Part shown: positions 7,242 to 16,366 of the stretch, one piece after another
How the letters are laid out: the number at the start of each line of letters is the position of its first letter
Numbering within the stretch: the first letter of the stretch is position 1
DNA from: Tannerellaceae bacterium
GTDB taxonomy: Bacteria > Bacteroidota > Bacteroidia > Bacteroidales > Tannerellaceae
Assembly (NCBI GenBank): GCA_031288175.1
Contig: JAITRW010000009.1
Coordinates: 1 to 49,538 of the forward strand
DNA length: 49,538 nucleotides
Direction: 5' to 3'
Position numbers and translations under genes: made by a program
Notes under the pieces: generated by a model
The model's database searches: none
What the model saw: only the letters and a program-made list of their open reading frames with translations
Told to the model about the DNA's origin: nothing

Positions 7242-9956
7242 TCAGATAGCAGCCTGAGCGGCGGCAATACGTGCAATGGGTACCCGGAAAGGAGAACAGG
7301 ATACGTAGTTAAGTCCTACGCTGTGACAGAACTTGACAGAAGAAGGTTCCCCACCATGCTCACCGCAGATACCGCATTTGAGATCGGTACGGACAGTGCG
7401 TCCTTTATCAGCGGCGATACGGATAAGCTGTCCTACACCCTTTTGGTCAAGCACCTGGAAGGGATCGGCTTTGAGGATTTTCTTTTCGAGATAGACAGGG
7501 AGGAAAGAAGCAATGTCGTCGCGTGAATAGCCGAAGGTCATCTGCGTAAGGTCATTCGTCCCAAAGGAGAAGAACTCGGCAAGCGTTGCAATACGATCGG
7601 CAGTTAAGGCTGCACGCGGTATCTCAATCATCGTACCTACCTTATATTCTATTTTGTCTTTCTTTTCTTCGAAAAGCTTCTTTGCCGTCTGGCGGATGAT
7701 CTTCTCCTGTTCCGCAAACTCGTAAAGGATACCTGTCAGGGGCACCATGATTTCGGGCAGGGTCTTGACACCTTCGGCTTTCAGTTCAAGGGCGGCCAAT
7801 AGGATTGCCCGTGTTTGCATTTCTGTGATTTCAGGATAGGTGTTGCCTAATCGGCAGCCACGATGCCCAAGCATGGGGTTGTGTTCATATAGATGGTCTA
7901 CGCGCCGACGTACCGTATCAAGGGAAATTCCCATTGCCTCGGCCATCTCTTGCTGGCCTTTCGTGTCATGAGGTACAAACTCATGCAAGGGAGGATCAAG
8001 CAGACGCACAGTAACGGGGCAGCCTTCCATGGCCTTGAATATTCCCTTGAAATCTTCCTTTTGATAAGGCAACAACTTTTCGAGGGCATGGCGGCGGTCG
8101 TCGGCTGTTTCGGCGAGTATCATTTCACGCATCGCCTTGATTTTTTCTCCTTCAAAGAACATGTGTTCCGTACGACAAAGACCGATACCTACGGCACCGA
8201 ACTTTCTTGCCACGGCGGCATCATGAGGGGTGTCAGCATTGGTACGTACCTTCATGACGGCATATTTGTCGGACAACTTCATGAGTTCATTGAAATCGCC
8301 TGTCAATTCGGGTTCGCGGGTTTGGATTTTTCCTTCATAGACTTCACCGGTAGAACCGTTGACGGAGATGAAATCACCTTCTTTCCATTTCTTACCGCCT
8401 GCTTCCAGGGTACGCTCTTTATAATTGATCACAAGGGCACCGGCACCGGAGACACAGCATTTACCCATCCCACGGGCTACGACGGCGGCATGGGAGGTCA
8501 TACCTCCACGGGCAGTGAGAATACCTTCGGCGGCAGCCATACCGGCAAGGTCTTCGGGGGAGGTTTCGATGCGTACAAGGATTACTTTCTTCCCATCTTT
8601 ATGCTGTTCGGCGGCATCGTCGGCGAAGAAGACGATCTGTCCCGTAGCGGCGCCAGGGGAGGCAGGCAGTCCCTTGGCGATGACGGGAGCTTTGGATAAA
8701 GCTCCTTTATCAAAAACGGGGTGGAGGAGTTCGTCCAGCTTATGGGGTTCAATACGGTTCAGGGCGGTCTTTTCGTCAATCATACCCTGGTGAAGAAGGT
8801 CCATGGCGATTTTTACCATGGCAGAGCCTGTACGTTTGCCGTTACGGGTTTGGAGGAACCATAACTTGCCTTCCTGAACGGTAAATTCCATGTCCTGCAT
8901 GTCACGGTAATGGTTTTCGAGTTTGGTCTGGATGGCGTCCAACTCCTTAAAGATAGCGGGCATAGCTTCTTCCATGGAGGGGTATTCTTTGGCGCGGACG
9001 CCTTCGGGGATACCGGCACGTTCCGCCCAAATGAGGGAACCGGCTTTGGTGATCTGCTGGGGTGTGCGGATGCCGGCTACGACGTCTTCACCCTGTGCAT
9101 TGATAAGGTATTCACCGTTGAAGACGTCTTCGCCATTACCGGCATCCCTGGAAAAGCACACACCGGTGGCGGAGGTGTTTCCCATATTCCCGAAGACCAT
9201 GGATTGTACGGTGACGGCGGTACCCCATTCGGCGGGGATGCCTTCCATTTTTCGGTAAAGGATGGCGCGTTCGTTCATCCAAGAATCGAAGACGGCGCCG
9301 ATGGCACCCCAGAGCTGCTGGTAAGCATCGGTGGGGAAGTCACTGCCGGTTTGTTTTTTGACGGCGGCTTTGAAGAGGGTGACGAGAGAGCGAAGGTCGT
9401 CGGTAGTAAGTTCGTTATCAAGCTTGACGCCTTTTTTGTGCTTGACTTCTTCGATGATAGCTTCAAAGGGGTCAATGTCTTCTTTACCGACAGGTTTCAT
9501 GCCAAGGACAACATCACCGTACATCTGTACGAAACGACGGTAGGAGTCCCAAGCAAAACGTTCGTTGCCTGTTTTGCGGGCAAGGCCTTCGACGACCTGG
9601 TCGTTGAGTCCGAGGTTGAGGATGGTATCCATCATGCCGGGCATGGAAGCTCTGGCACCGGAGCGAACGGAGACGAGGAGGGGGTTGGCAACATCACCGA
9701 ACTTGGAGTTCATGAGTTTTTCGATATGTTGGATGGAACGTTCAACGTCGCTACGAAGGAGAGCGACAACTTTGTCCTTGCCCGTCTCATAGTATTCGGA
9801 GCAGACTTCGGTGGTGATAGTGAAACCCGGCGGGACGGGAACACCAATAAGATTCATCTCTGCAAGATTTGCTCCCTTACCGCCGAGCAAATTTTTCATC
9901 TCCGCTTTACCTTCGGCCTGTCCATTACCAAAGGTGTAGACCCGTTTTTTATCCAT
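7242..9956 (-). CDS. ppdK: Pyruvate, phosphate dikinase
   Basis: PPDK interconverts pyruvate, ATP and phosphate with phosphoenolpyruvate, AMP and pyrophosphate in the cytoplasm; in anaerobic Bacteroidales it can work in glycolysis or gluconeogenesis. The 904-residue length is typical. The N-terminal ATP-grasp domain has GGKGANLAEM (about residue 25). The phosphohistidine domain has GGMTSHAAVVARG with the swivelling histidine at residue 489. The C-terminal PEP/pyruvate domain has CGICGEHGGEP with the catalytic cysteine and the closing SPFRVPIARIAAAQA. It is the first gene of a three-gene unit with nudC and the DUF5686 gene. Confidence 0.97.
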   Translation of the reverse strand: MDKKRVYTFGNGQAEGKAEMKNLLGGKGANLAEMNLIGVPVPPGFTITTEVCSEYYETGKDKVVALLRSDVERSIQHIEKLMNSKFGDVANPLLVSVRSGARASMPGMMDTILNLGLNDQVVEGLARKTGNERFAWDSYRRFVQMYGDVVLGMKPVGKEDIDPFEAIIEEVKHKKGVKLDNELTTDDLRSLVTLFKAAVKKQTGSDFPTDAYQQLWGAIGAVFDSWMNERAILYRKMEGIPAEWGTAVTVQSMVFGNMGNTSATGVCFSRDAGNGEDVFNGEYLINAQGEDVVAGIRTPQQITKAGSLIWAERAGIPEGVRAKEYPSMEEAMPAIFKELDAIQTKLENHYRDMQDMEFTVQEGKLWFLQTRNGKRTGSAMVKIAMDLLHQGMIDEKTALNRIEPHKLDELLHPVFDKGALSKAPVIAKGLPASPGAATGQIVFFADDAAEQHKDGKKVILVRIETSPEDLAGMAAAEGILTARGGMTSHAAVVARGMGKCCVSGAGALVINYKERTLEAGGKKWKEGDFISVNGSTGEVYEGKIQTREPELTGDFNELMKLSDKYAVMKVRTNADTPHDAAVARKFGAVGIGLCRTEHMFFEGEKIKAMREMILAETADDRRHALEKLLPYQKEDFKGIFKAMEGCPVTVRLLDPPLHEFVPHDTKGQQEMAEAMGISLDTVRRRVDHLYEHNPMLGHRGCRLGNTYPEITEMQTRAILLAALELKAEGVKTLPEIMVPLTGILYEFAEQEKIIRQTAKKLFEEKKDKIEYKVGTMIEIPRAALTADRIATLAEFFSFGTNDLTQMTFGYSRDDIASFLPVYLEKKILKADPFQVLDQKGVGQLIRIAADKGRTVRTDLKCGICGEHGGEPSSVKFCHSVGLNYVSCSPFRVPIARIAAAQAAI

Positions 9957-9991
9957 ACTGTTTTTTTAGATTGTTTGTGAAAAACCGGTGG

Positions 9992-9999
9992 CGAAAGTA
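9992..9999 (-). promoter_or_regulatory. Possible -7 element before ppdK
   Basis: On the minus strand the octamer reads TACTTTCG, one mismatch from TAnnTTTG, 36 bases before the ppdK start codon. No clear -33 element is present. The 121-base gap 9957-10077 holds nothing else that I recognise. Confidence 0.3.
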
Positions 10000-10077
10000 A
10001 CATTTTTTCCGCAACGAAGGTTGTTAACGTGGACGAAAGGAATTTTCACCTTGAAAGCAAAGAGCAACTATATGGAG

Positions 10078-10710
10078 TTATCTTTTACGGTTACGCCAAA
10101 TTTCTATGAGGGCCGGCAGAATAGAAATGAAAATGATAAGAAGTACCAACACTTGCAAGTTTTTCCGGATAACCTCTAATCCACCGAATAAGAAACCGGC
10201 ATACACGAAAGCTACAGTCCAGATCACTCCTCCCACTACATTGAAAGAGGCAAAACGAGTGTAGGTCATTCGCCCCATTCCGCCTACGAAAGGAGCGAAA
10301 GTGCGGATTATCGGGACAAAACGGGCGAGGATAATCGTCTTTCCTCCATGTCGTTCGTAGAAAGCATGCGTCTTGTCCAAATAAACACGTTTGAATATTT
10401 TTGAGTTGGGATTACGGAACAATTTTTCTCCAAAGAAACGTCCTATTGTATAATTCGTCGCATCACCTAAGACGGCAGCAACAATAAGCAAACCTACGAG
10501 GAGGTGAACGTTCAACCCATTGTTGGGAAGCGCCGCCAACGTTCCTGCCACGAAGAGCAATGAATCGCCAGGTAAGAAAGGCGTTACCACAAGGCCTGTT
10601 TCACAGAAGATAATACAAAATAAAATGGCATACACCCAGACATCATACGTGTTCACCAGATTAGCCAAGTGTATATCCAAATGCAGAAATAAGTCGATAA
10701 TCATTTCCAT
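10078..10710 (-). CDS. DedA family inner-membrane protein
   Basis: This 210-residue protein belongs to the DedA/VTT family of inner-membrane proteins; characterised members recycle undecaprenyl phosphate or other lipids across the membrane and support the proton motive force. Visible features are the segment [19 protein letters not shown] (about residues 35-53), with the family's E and PG(D)S residues, then [13 protein letters not shown], the amphipathic [18 protein letters not shown] with the conserved arginines, and several transmembrane helices. The start ATG at 10710 lies 30 bases after a perfect -7 element. It is divergent from the nuclease gene. The lipid substrate cannot be told from sequence. 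Confidence 0.92.
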   Translation of the reverse strand: MEMIIDLFLHLDIHLANLVNTYDVWVYAILFCIIFCETGLVVTPFLPGDSLLFVAGTLAALPNNGLNVHLLVGLLIVAAVLGDATNYTIGRFFGEKLFRNPNSKIFKRVYLDKTHAFYERHGGKTIILARFVPIIRTFAPFVGGMGRMTYTRFASFNVVGGVIWTVAFVYAGFLFGGLEVIRKNLQVLVLLIIFISILPALIEIWRNRKR

Positions 10711-10739
10711 GTTTGACGGAGTTACAAGTTTTATACCCG

Positions 10740-10747
10740 CAAAGGTA
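10740..10747 (-). promoter_or_regulatory. -7 element before the DedA gene
   Basis: Minus-strand TACCTTTG is a perfect match to TAnnTTTG, 29 bases before the DedA start. The -33 position is not recognisable. It forms a divergent pair with the plus-strand element at 10797. Confidence 0.5.
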
Positions 10748-10796
10748 GCCTTTTTAGCCCCTTTCGACAGTACCCTGCCTTCTTTACGGGATTACC

Positions 10797-10804
10797 TACA
10801 TTTG
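10797..10804 (+). promoter_or_regulatory. -7 element before the nuclease gene
   Basis: TACATTTG matches TAnnTTTG 38 bases before the nuclease start codon. The -33 region has only CCTG. The divergent DedA promoter is 50 bases away, so the two may interfere with each other. Confidence 0.45.
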
Positions 10805-10842
10805 TGTAACGGCAGGCAGAATATTTATATCGTAAAAATAGT

Positions 10843-11733
10843 ATGAAGGCAAAGGTTACAAGAAAAAAAGGTAAGGGAAGAAGACAATCCAAGAGAAAGA
10901 GTTCGAAAGGGACATTTTGGGGTGGAGTGGGACGAATATTGTTTTGGGCTATTTTATTAGCGGTAGCCATTGTTGTAGTGGTTTTTTTCTACGAATGTAA
11001 CCCTGGAGAAATGACGGAAGGACAATCGTTAGAGTTACCGGAGGGAGCGGAGATACCTCAGTGGAGGGAGGTATCAAGAGAGGGGGAGGAAGAGATCATT
11101 CACCGCACGGGATATGTACTTTCGTACAACTCCGGCTACCGGTTGGCCAATTGGGTGGCATGGGCATTGACGGCAACGGAAGCATTAAGCAAGGAAGTAG
11201 AGCGGAATGATTTTTTCAGAGCGGATCCGGATGTGACGGGGAAATCTGCTCAGGTAAGCGATTATAAAAATAGCGGTTACGATCGTGGACACCTTGCTCC
11301 GGCAGGAGATATGAAGTGGTCGGAGCAGGCAATGAAGGAATCTTTTTACCTCAGCAATATCTGTCCGCAAATTTCGGATTTGAACCGAGGGATATGGAAA
11401 ACAATGGAGGAAGAGTGTCGACAATGGGCAGTAGATTATGGAGAGATCTTGATTGTAGCGGGGCCGGTAGTTGAAGAAGGATCTTTGCGTATCGGCAAGA
11501 ATGAAATAATCGTCCCGCAACGTTTTTACAAAGTGATTTGCCGTCTTTCGGATAACAAATATCACGGAATAGCGTTTCTGTTAGAGAATCGGGCTTATGA
11601 GGCGGCAGATTGGAAATCATTGGCGATTTCTATTGACAGTGTAGAAAAAGTAACAGGCATTGATTTCTTTCCCCTCTTACCGGACAGAGAAGAAGAGGTA
11701 ATGGAATCGGTAGTAGAGGTGAGTGTATGGTAA
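10843..11733 (+). CDS. Membrane-anchored DNA/RNA non-specific endonuclease (NUC1 family)
   Basis: The 296-residue protein has a strongly basic N-terminus (residues 3-23, mostly Lys and Arg), one transmembrane helix (about 30-50) and an extracytoplasmic Endonuclease_NS domain. The active-site block DRGHLAPAGDM supplies the general-base histidine, and SNICPQISDLNRGIW supplies the metal-binding asparagine and the usual NRGxW. Such enzymes cut single- and double-stranded DNA and RNA with Mg2+. With an N-in anchor the catalytic domain would face the periplasm, which suits nucleic acid scavenging or barrier functions. No immunity-like gene is adjacent, so I do not read it as a toxin. A weak SD is absent, as is usual here. 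Confidence 0.9.
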   Translation: MKAKVTRKKGKGRRQSKRKSSKGTFWGGVGRILFWAILLAVAIVVVVFFYECNPGEMTEGQSLELPEGAEIPQWREVSREGEEEIIHRTGYVLSYNSGYRLANWVAWALTATEALSKEVERNDFFRADPDVTGKSAQVSDYKNSGYDRGHLAPAGDMKWSEQAMKESFYLSNICPQISDLNRGIWKTMEEECRQWAVDYGEILIVAGPVVEEGSLRIGKNEIIVPQRFYKVICRLSDNKYHGIAFLLENRAYEAADWKSLAISIDSVEKVTGIDFFPLLPDREEEVMESVVEVSVW

Positions 11734-11769
11734 GTCCTTTCGGGACATGATATAAAGAGGTGATTGACT

Positions 11770-13080
11770 ATGGGAATGTATACGGATCTGTTGGACAAGA
11801 AACGATCTATAGCCGTTGTGGGCTTGGGATATGTAGGCTTGCCACTGGCATTGGCATTATCTGCGAAAGTAAAAGTGATAGGTTTTGATACGAATAGTGA
11901 ACGTGTTGCCGATTTACGACGCGGTATTGACCTGACCGGTGAATTGGAAGAAGGTCTCCTTAATGAGGCTTTGACAGGAAGCAGGGACATCACCTTTACC
12001 TCATCTAAGGAGACATTAAAAGAAGCAGCTTTCTACATTATCGCTGTCCCGACCCCTGTGGATTGCTATAATCAACCTCAGCTTGACAAGTTACGGGATG
12101 CCTCGACACTTGTCGGAGGGGCATTATGTGCCGGCGATTATGTAGTTTTCGAATCCACCGTTTTTCCGGGTTGTACGGAAGAAGAATGTATTCCTATCCT
12201 GGAGATAGAGTCAGGACTAAGAGGGGGACGAGGTTTTAAGTATGGCTATTCTCCCGAGCGTATTAATCCTGGTGACAAAGAGCATACCCTTATAAATACT
12301 GTAAAGATCATTTCGGCCTGCGATGAAAAGGCATTAAGTACGATAAAAAAAGTCTACTCCTTAGTGGTGGAGGCCGGTTTATATCACGCTCCTTCCATTC
12401 GTGTGGCTGAAGCTGCGAAGATCATTGAAAACACACAGCGTGATGTGAACATTGCTTTAATGAATGAGTTGTCCATCCTTTTCGGACGTATGGGGATTAA
12501 TACCTACGAAGTCTTGCAGGCCGCCTCTACGAAATGGAACTTCCTCCCTTTCACGCCCGGTTTGGTAGGCGGACATTGTGTAGGCGTTGATCCCTACTAT
12601 TTAGTCTATAAGGCGCACGAACTGAACTATCATCCTCGCATGATCCATTCGGGACGTTTCGTGAATGATTCGATGGGAGGATATATCGGCAAGAAAGTCG
12701 TCAAACGGATAATCGCCCTGGGAAAGAACATCTCCGAATCGCATGTGTTGGTGATGGGTATCACATTCAAGGAAAACGTTTCGGATGTCCGTAACTCCAA
12801 AGTAGTAGATATTGTAAAGGAACTGAAAGACTACGGCGTGACGGTAGATGTAACCGACCCTTATGCTTCTGCTGTGGAAGTACAGCGTATTTATAAGTTA
12901 CATTTGACTGAACCGAAAGAAAAGTGCTACGATGCCGTCATCGTCGCCGTGCCCCATCATCCCTATCTCTCCTTTAACGAAGATGACTTCCTTGCCCTTA
13001 CCTGTCCACCTGCCGTCCTTGCCGACGTCAAAGGGCTCTATCGGGGACGTATCCGTGAGTTAGAGTACTGGAGTTTGTGA
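11770..13080 (+). CDS. Nucleotide sugar dehydrogenase (UDP-N-acetylhexosamine C6 dehydrogenase, WbpA/TviB type)
   Basis: The enzyme should oxidise the C6 hydroxyl of a UDP-hexosamine to a carboxylate with two NAD+, making UDP-N-acetyl-hexosaminuronic acid for capsule or O-antigen. It shows the N-terminal Rossmann motif VVGLGYVGLPLA, the central IIENTQRDVNIALMNE with catalytic residues, the thiolate block GGHCVGVDPYYL with Cys270, and the C-terminal UDP-binding domain starting near FKENVSDVRNSK. The start at 11770 follows GAGGTGA by 6 bases, one of the few SD-like sites in this window; ATG at 11776 is an alternative. No polysaccharide genes are adjacent, which is unusual. Its 3' end overlaps the converging RND permease gene by 21 bases. 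Confidence 0.9.
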   Translation: MGMYTDLLDKKRSIAVVGLGYVGLPLALALSAKVKVIGFDTNSERVADLRRGIDLTGELEEGLLNEALTGSRDITFTSSKETLKEAAFYIIAVPTPVDCYNQPQLDKLRDASTLVGGALCAGDYVVFESTVFPGCTEEECIPILEIESGLRGGRGFKYGYSPERINPGDKEHTLINTVKIISACDEKALSTIKKVYSLVVEAGLYHAPSIRVAEAAKIIENTQRDVNIALMNELSILFGRMGINTYEVLQAASTKWNFLPFTPGLVGGHCVGVDPYYLVYKAHELNYHPRMIHSGRFVNDSMGGYIGKKVVKRIIALGKNISESHVLVMGITFKENVSDVRNSKVVDIVKELKDYGVTVDVTDPYASAVEVQRIYKLHLTEPKEKCYDAVIVAVPHHPYLSFNEDDFLALTCPPAVLADVKGLYRGRIRELEYWSL

Positions 13081-16000
13081 TGTATCGGGAGAAGCATGCC
13101 TGTTGGTAGAAAAGAAAGTATACATCGCCGGAACTATATAAAGGGTGAGGAACGTGGAGACAGTCATACCTCCAATCACCGCCACACCCATTGCTATACG
13201 CCCTTGTGCCCCTTCGCCGGAGGCAAAAACGAGGGGTATCAACCCAAGTATTGTAGAGACGCTTGTCATTAAGATAGGCCTGAAACGTTGTATCGACGCC
13301 GAGCGGATGGCTTCGGCAAACGAGTAACCGGCAGATTGACGTTGGTTGGCAAACTCCACGATAAGGATACCGTTTTTCGTAACTAGTCCGATCAGCATAA
13401 TGATCCCGATCTGACTGAATATATTCATCGTAACACCTCCCATACTCATAAACAGTAACGCTCCTGCTATTGCTAATGGTACGGTGAACATTACTACAAG
13501 CGGATCTTTGAAAGATTCAAACTGTGCAGCCAGAACCAGGTAGATCATCACCAGCGCCAGGATAAGCGCGAACGTCAGGCTGTCGGAACTTTCACGAAAT
13601 TCCTTGGATTCGCCTGACAGGGCGGTACGGAATGTGTCATCAAGCGTCTCCTCAGCGATGCGATCCATTTCGGCCAACCCTTCTCCAAGCGTATAACCCC
13701 GGTTCAGGCCCCCTGTCACAGTAGCCGCTACGAACCGGTTGTAACGGTAGAGTTGGGGAGGAGCAACATCTTCTTGTAAAGAAACGACATTATCCAACTG
13801 CACCATCGTATTATTGTCACTCCGCACATAGAGGGAACGGAGATCAAGAGGGGTATTACGTTGCTGTCTGTTTATTTCGCCCAGTATCTGGTATTGTTTC
13901 CCGTTGAGATAATAATAACTCATCCGTTGGCCGCTCAATGCATACTGTAATGTTTGTGCAATGTTACGGGTACTGACCCCCAGCCGTGTCGCTTTGTCTC
14001 GGTTAATGACAAGACGGGTTTCGGGTTTTGTGAATTTCAGGTTTACATCCGCCATGCGGAAGACAGGGCTTTCGGAAACACGTCCCATGAAGGAAGGTAA
14101 AAACTCTTGCAGTTTTTCCAGGTTTGGTGCCTGGAGTACATACTGTATCGGCATACCGCCGCGACGGCCGCCGAAGGTAGACTGTTGTTGTACAAAGGCA
14201 CGCGCCATCGTTTCTCGACTCACCGCTTCGGTCAGTTCTTCGGCTATCTGCATCTGGGAACGGGGACGCTTGTCTATATCCGGCAGTACGATACCCATAA
14301 AACCGTTCGTTCCGAAAGTGCGGAGCATAGAGGACGTTCGTTCCGGCACCACAGAATCGGCTATCTTCTCTATACGCTCGGCAAAGTCCCGTACAAACTC
14401 AAAGGTACTCCCTTCCGGACCACGTAGCGTGATATTGATTGAAGAACGGTCTTCGAGGGGTGACAGTTCGGCCGGTATTTTTTTCCAGAAATAGAAGATT
14501 CCTCCCACAAAGATCAGCATCACCGGTATCGCTATCCGGCGGTGTTCAAGAAATTTATCCAGAGAGTCTTCGTACAGCCCGTTCAGTGAAGCGAAGAAAG
14601 GCTCTGTCCTGGTGTAGAACCGGTTCTTTTGTGACCGTTGTTTAAGTATTTTGGTAGAAAGCATCGGCGTAAATGTCAAGGCCACTAACGAAGATATCGT
14701 CACCGAACCCGCTATCACTATACTGAACTCCTTAAACAACCGGCCCGTCATCCCTTCCATAAAAACGATCGGCAGGAAGACAGCCACTAGCGTCACCGTA
14801 GTAGATACCACAGCAAAAAATATCTCCGTCGACCCTTCTATACCGGCCCGACGAGGTTCCATACCCTGTTCGATGCGGACATATATATTTTCCGTCATCA
14901 CGATCGCGTCGTCCACCACCAGTCCTACCGACAGCACCACAGCCAGCATCGTCAGCACATTGATCGAAAATCCCGCTACATACATCACGAAGAACGCCCC
15001 CACTAACGAAACCGGTATCACCACCACCGGCACCAGTGTCACCCGCCAGTCCCGTAAGAACAGGAATATGATCAATGCCACAAGCAGGAAAGCAATATAG
15101 ATCGTCTCTTCCACCTCTTTAATAGAAGCCCTGATAAAACGGGTGTTATCATATACCATTTCGATAGTCACATCTTCAGGGAGATCTTTTTTCAGCTGTT
15201 CGATACGGCGGTACGCCTCGTCCGCTATTTCGATCTGGTTAGCGCCCGGCTGAGGGATAATCACGCTGATCACCATCGGCTCCCCGTTACGACGCAGAAA
15301 ACTCCGCATATCTTCGGGAGCAAGTTCAGCTCGACCTATATCGCTGAAACGCACTGTACCTCTTTCCGTCTCTCGGATAATCAGATCGTTGAACTCTTTC
15401 GCCGTACGCATCAAGCCTAGTGTTCGGATACTCAGGTCAACGGTATTGCCTTCTATACTGCCCGAAGGTAATTCCACGTTCTCCGCCTCTACGGCGTCAC
15501 GTATATCCAGGGCCGTCACTCCGTACCCCGCCATCCGGACAGGGTCAAGCCACAAACGCATAGAGTACCTCTTCTGCCCCCACAATTCTACCCCGCTAAC
15601 GTTTTGGATCGTTTGCAGACGTTCCTTGACCGTCAACTCCGCGATTTCGCTCAGCTCCATTAGCCCGCGCGTACGGCTTCTTATCCCTATCTGTATGATC
15701 GGCTGAGCATCCGCATCCGCTTTCGAAACCGTAGGAGGGTCGCAGTCCCGAGGTAGGTACCGCTGAGCGCGGGAAACTTTGTCTCGCACATCGTTGGCTG
15801 CTGTTTCCAAGTCTACCGACAGTTCAAACTCAACCGTTATCCGGCTTGTGCCCTGGCTACTCTCACTTCGCAACGAACGGATACCCGGAATCCCATTGAT
15901 ATTCTGTTCCAGCGGTTCCGTAATCTGGTTCATCACCACGTCCGCGTTTGCTCCCGGATATGTTGTCTGTACCGAAATGAACGGTTGGTCTACACTCGGA

Positions 16001-16110
16001 AACTCCCTTACGCCCAGCCAACGGTAACCCATCAGTCCAAACAAGAGGATCACCAGCACTATCACCGTCGACAGCACCGGCCTTTTTATACTCACCTCCG
16101 AAATATTCAT
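13060..16110 (-). CDS. RND efflux permease, HAE1/AcrB type
   Basis: This 1016-residue inner-membrane pump subunit uses proton influx to expel hydrophobic compounds. It begins with the typical MNISEVSIKRPVLSTVIVLV first helix, followed by a large periplasmic loop, a helix bundle carrying VGLVVDDAIVMTENI with the paired aspartates of the proton relay, a second periplasmic loop and a second helix bundle ending near TFLTLYIVPAMYTFF. That is the full 12-helix layout, although somewhat shorter than AcrB at 1049. RND pumps need a membrane-fusion protein and an outer-membrane channel, usually encoded next door; neither is adjacent, so partners must be elsewhere. It converges on the nucleotide sugar dehydrogenase with a 21-base overlap. 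Confidence 0.95.
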   Translation of the reverse strand: MNISEVSIKRPVLSTVIVLVILLFGLMGYRWLGVREFPSVDQPFISVQTTYPGANADVVMNQITEPLEQNINGIPGIRSLRSESSQGTSRITVEFELSVDLETAANDVRDKVSRAQRYLPRDCDPPTVSKADADAQPIIQIGIRSRTRGLMELSEIAELTVKERLQTIQNVSGVELWGQKRYSMRLWLDPVRMAGYGVTALDIRDAVEAENVELPSGSIEGNTVDLSIRTLGLMRTAKEFNDLIIRETERGTVRFSDIGRAELAPEDMRSFLRRNGEPMVISVIIPQPGANQIEIADEAYRRIEQLKKDLPEDVTIEMVYDNTRFIRASIKEVEETIYIAFLLVALIIFLFLRDWRVTLVPVVVIPVSLVGAFFVMYVAGFSINVLTMLAVVLSVGLVVDDAIVMTENIYVRIEQGMEPRRAGIEGSTEIFFAVVSTTVTLVAVFLPIVFMEGMTGRLFKEFSIVIAGSVTISSLVALTFTPMLSTKILKQRSQKNRFYTRTEPFFASLNGLYEDSLDKFLEHRRIAIPVMLIFVGGIFYFWKKIPAELSPLEDRSSINITLRGPEGSTFEFVRDFAERIEKIADSVVPERTSSMLRTFGTNGFMGIVLPDIDKRPRSQMQIAEELTEAVSRETMARAFVQQQSTFGGRRGGMPIQYVLQAPNLEKLQEFLPSFMGRVSESPVFRMADVNLKFTKPETRLVINRDKATRLGVSTRNIAQTLQYALSGQRMSYYYLNGKQYQILGEINRQQRNTPLDLRSLYVRSDNNTMVQLDNVVSLQEDVAPPQLYRYNRFVAATVTGGLNRGYTLGEGLAEMDRIAEETLDDTFRTALSGESKEFRESSDSLTFALILALVMIYLVLAAQFESFKDPLVVMFTVPLAIAGALLFMSMGGVTMNIFSQIGIIMLIGLVTKNGILIVEFANQRQSAGYSFAEAIRSASIQRFRPILMTSVSTILGLIPLVFASGEGAQGRIAMGVAVIGGMTVSTFLTLYIVPAMYTFFSTNRHASPDTSQTPVL

Positions 16111-16149
16111 TGTCTTCCGCTTAGTTTTTTTTCATTCCTGTGAATTGCC

Positions 16150-16157
16150 CAAAGGTA
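16150..16157 (-). promoter_or_regulatory. -7 element before the RND permease gene
   Basis: Minus-strand TACCTTTG, a perfect TAnnTTTG match, lies 39 bases before the permease start. No -33 match is visible. It shows that the permease can be transcribed alone, without an upstream adaptor gene. Confidence 0.5.
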
Positions 16158-16264
16158 AGAAAGATGAACAGCCCCGTCTCACAACGACACCTTCCGGAAA
16201 GATCTTCTCAATAGCTTGAACTGGCATTCCTATACCGTTTATGGTAATATGTGGATATATCCCA

Positions 16265-16298
16265 ATAGGTTTAATTAACTTTATAACCTATCTTTTTT
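16265..16298 (+). other. AT-rich stem-loop with T-tract upstream of rprX
   Basis: ATAGGTT (16265-16271) can pair with AACCTAT (16285-16291) around a 13-base loop, and CTTTTTTAT follows at once. This looks like a weak intrinsic terminator on the plus strand, 70 bases before the rprX start. It could be an attenuator in an rprX leader or simply AT-rich DNA. I found no good -7 element for rprX in the 256-base gap 16111-16366. Confidence 0.3.
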
Positions 16299-16366
16299 AT
16301 ACTTCATTATGTAAATATCCGAACAAAATATCCGTTATTTGTTCGCGATTTATATTATATGTTGTT

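Noticed and set aside
8910-9980. Long plus-strand open frame of 356 codons opposite ppdK, and another of 268 codons at 7893-8699
   Set aside because: Both lie wholly opposite a confident ppdK gene and show no recognisable domain; they look like frame shadows from its codon use.
9957-10077. Possible small RNA or tRNA between ppdK and the DedA gene
   Set aside because: No cloverleaf, terminator hairpin or conserved structure was found; only a weak -7 element is present.
10843-11733. Nuclease as an interbacterial toxin
   Set aside because: It has a simple membrane anchor, no polymorphic-toxin leader or secretion domain, and no neighbouring immunity gene.
16241-16366. Upstream in-frame extension of the RprX kinase
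   Set aside because: The segment is AT-rich, contains the stem-loop, and the start at 16367 places the first transmembrane helix at the N-terminus as in homologues.
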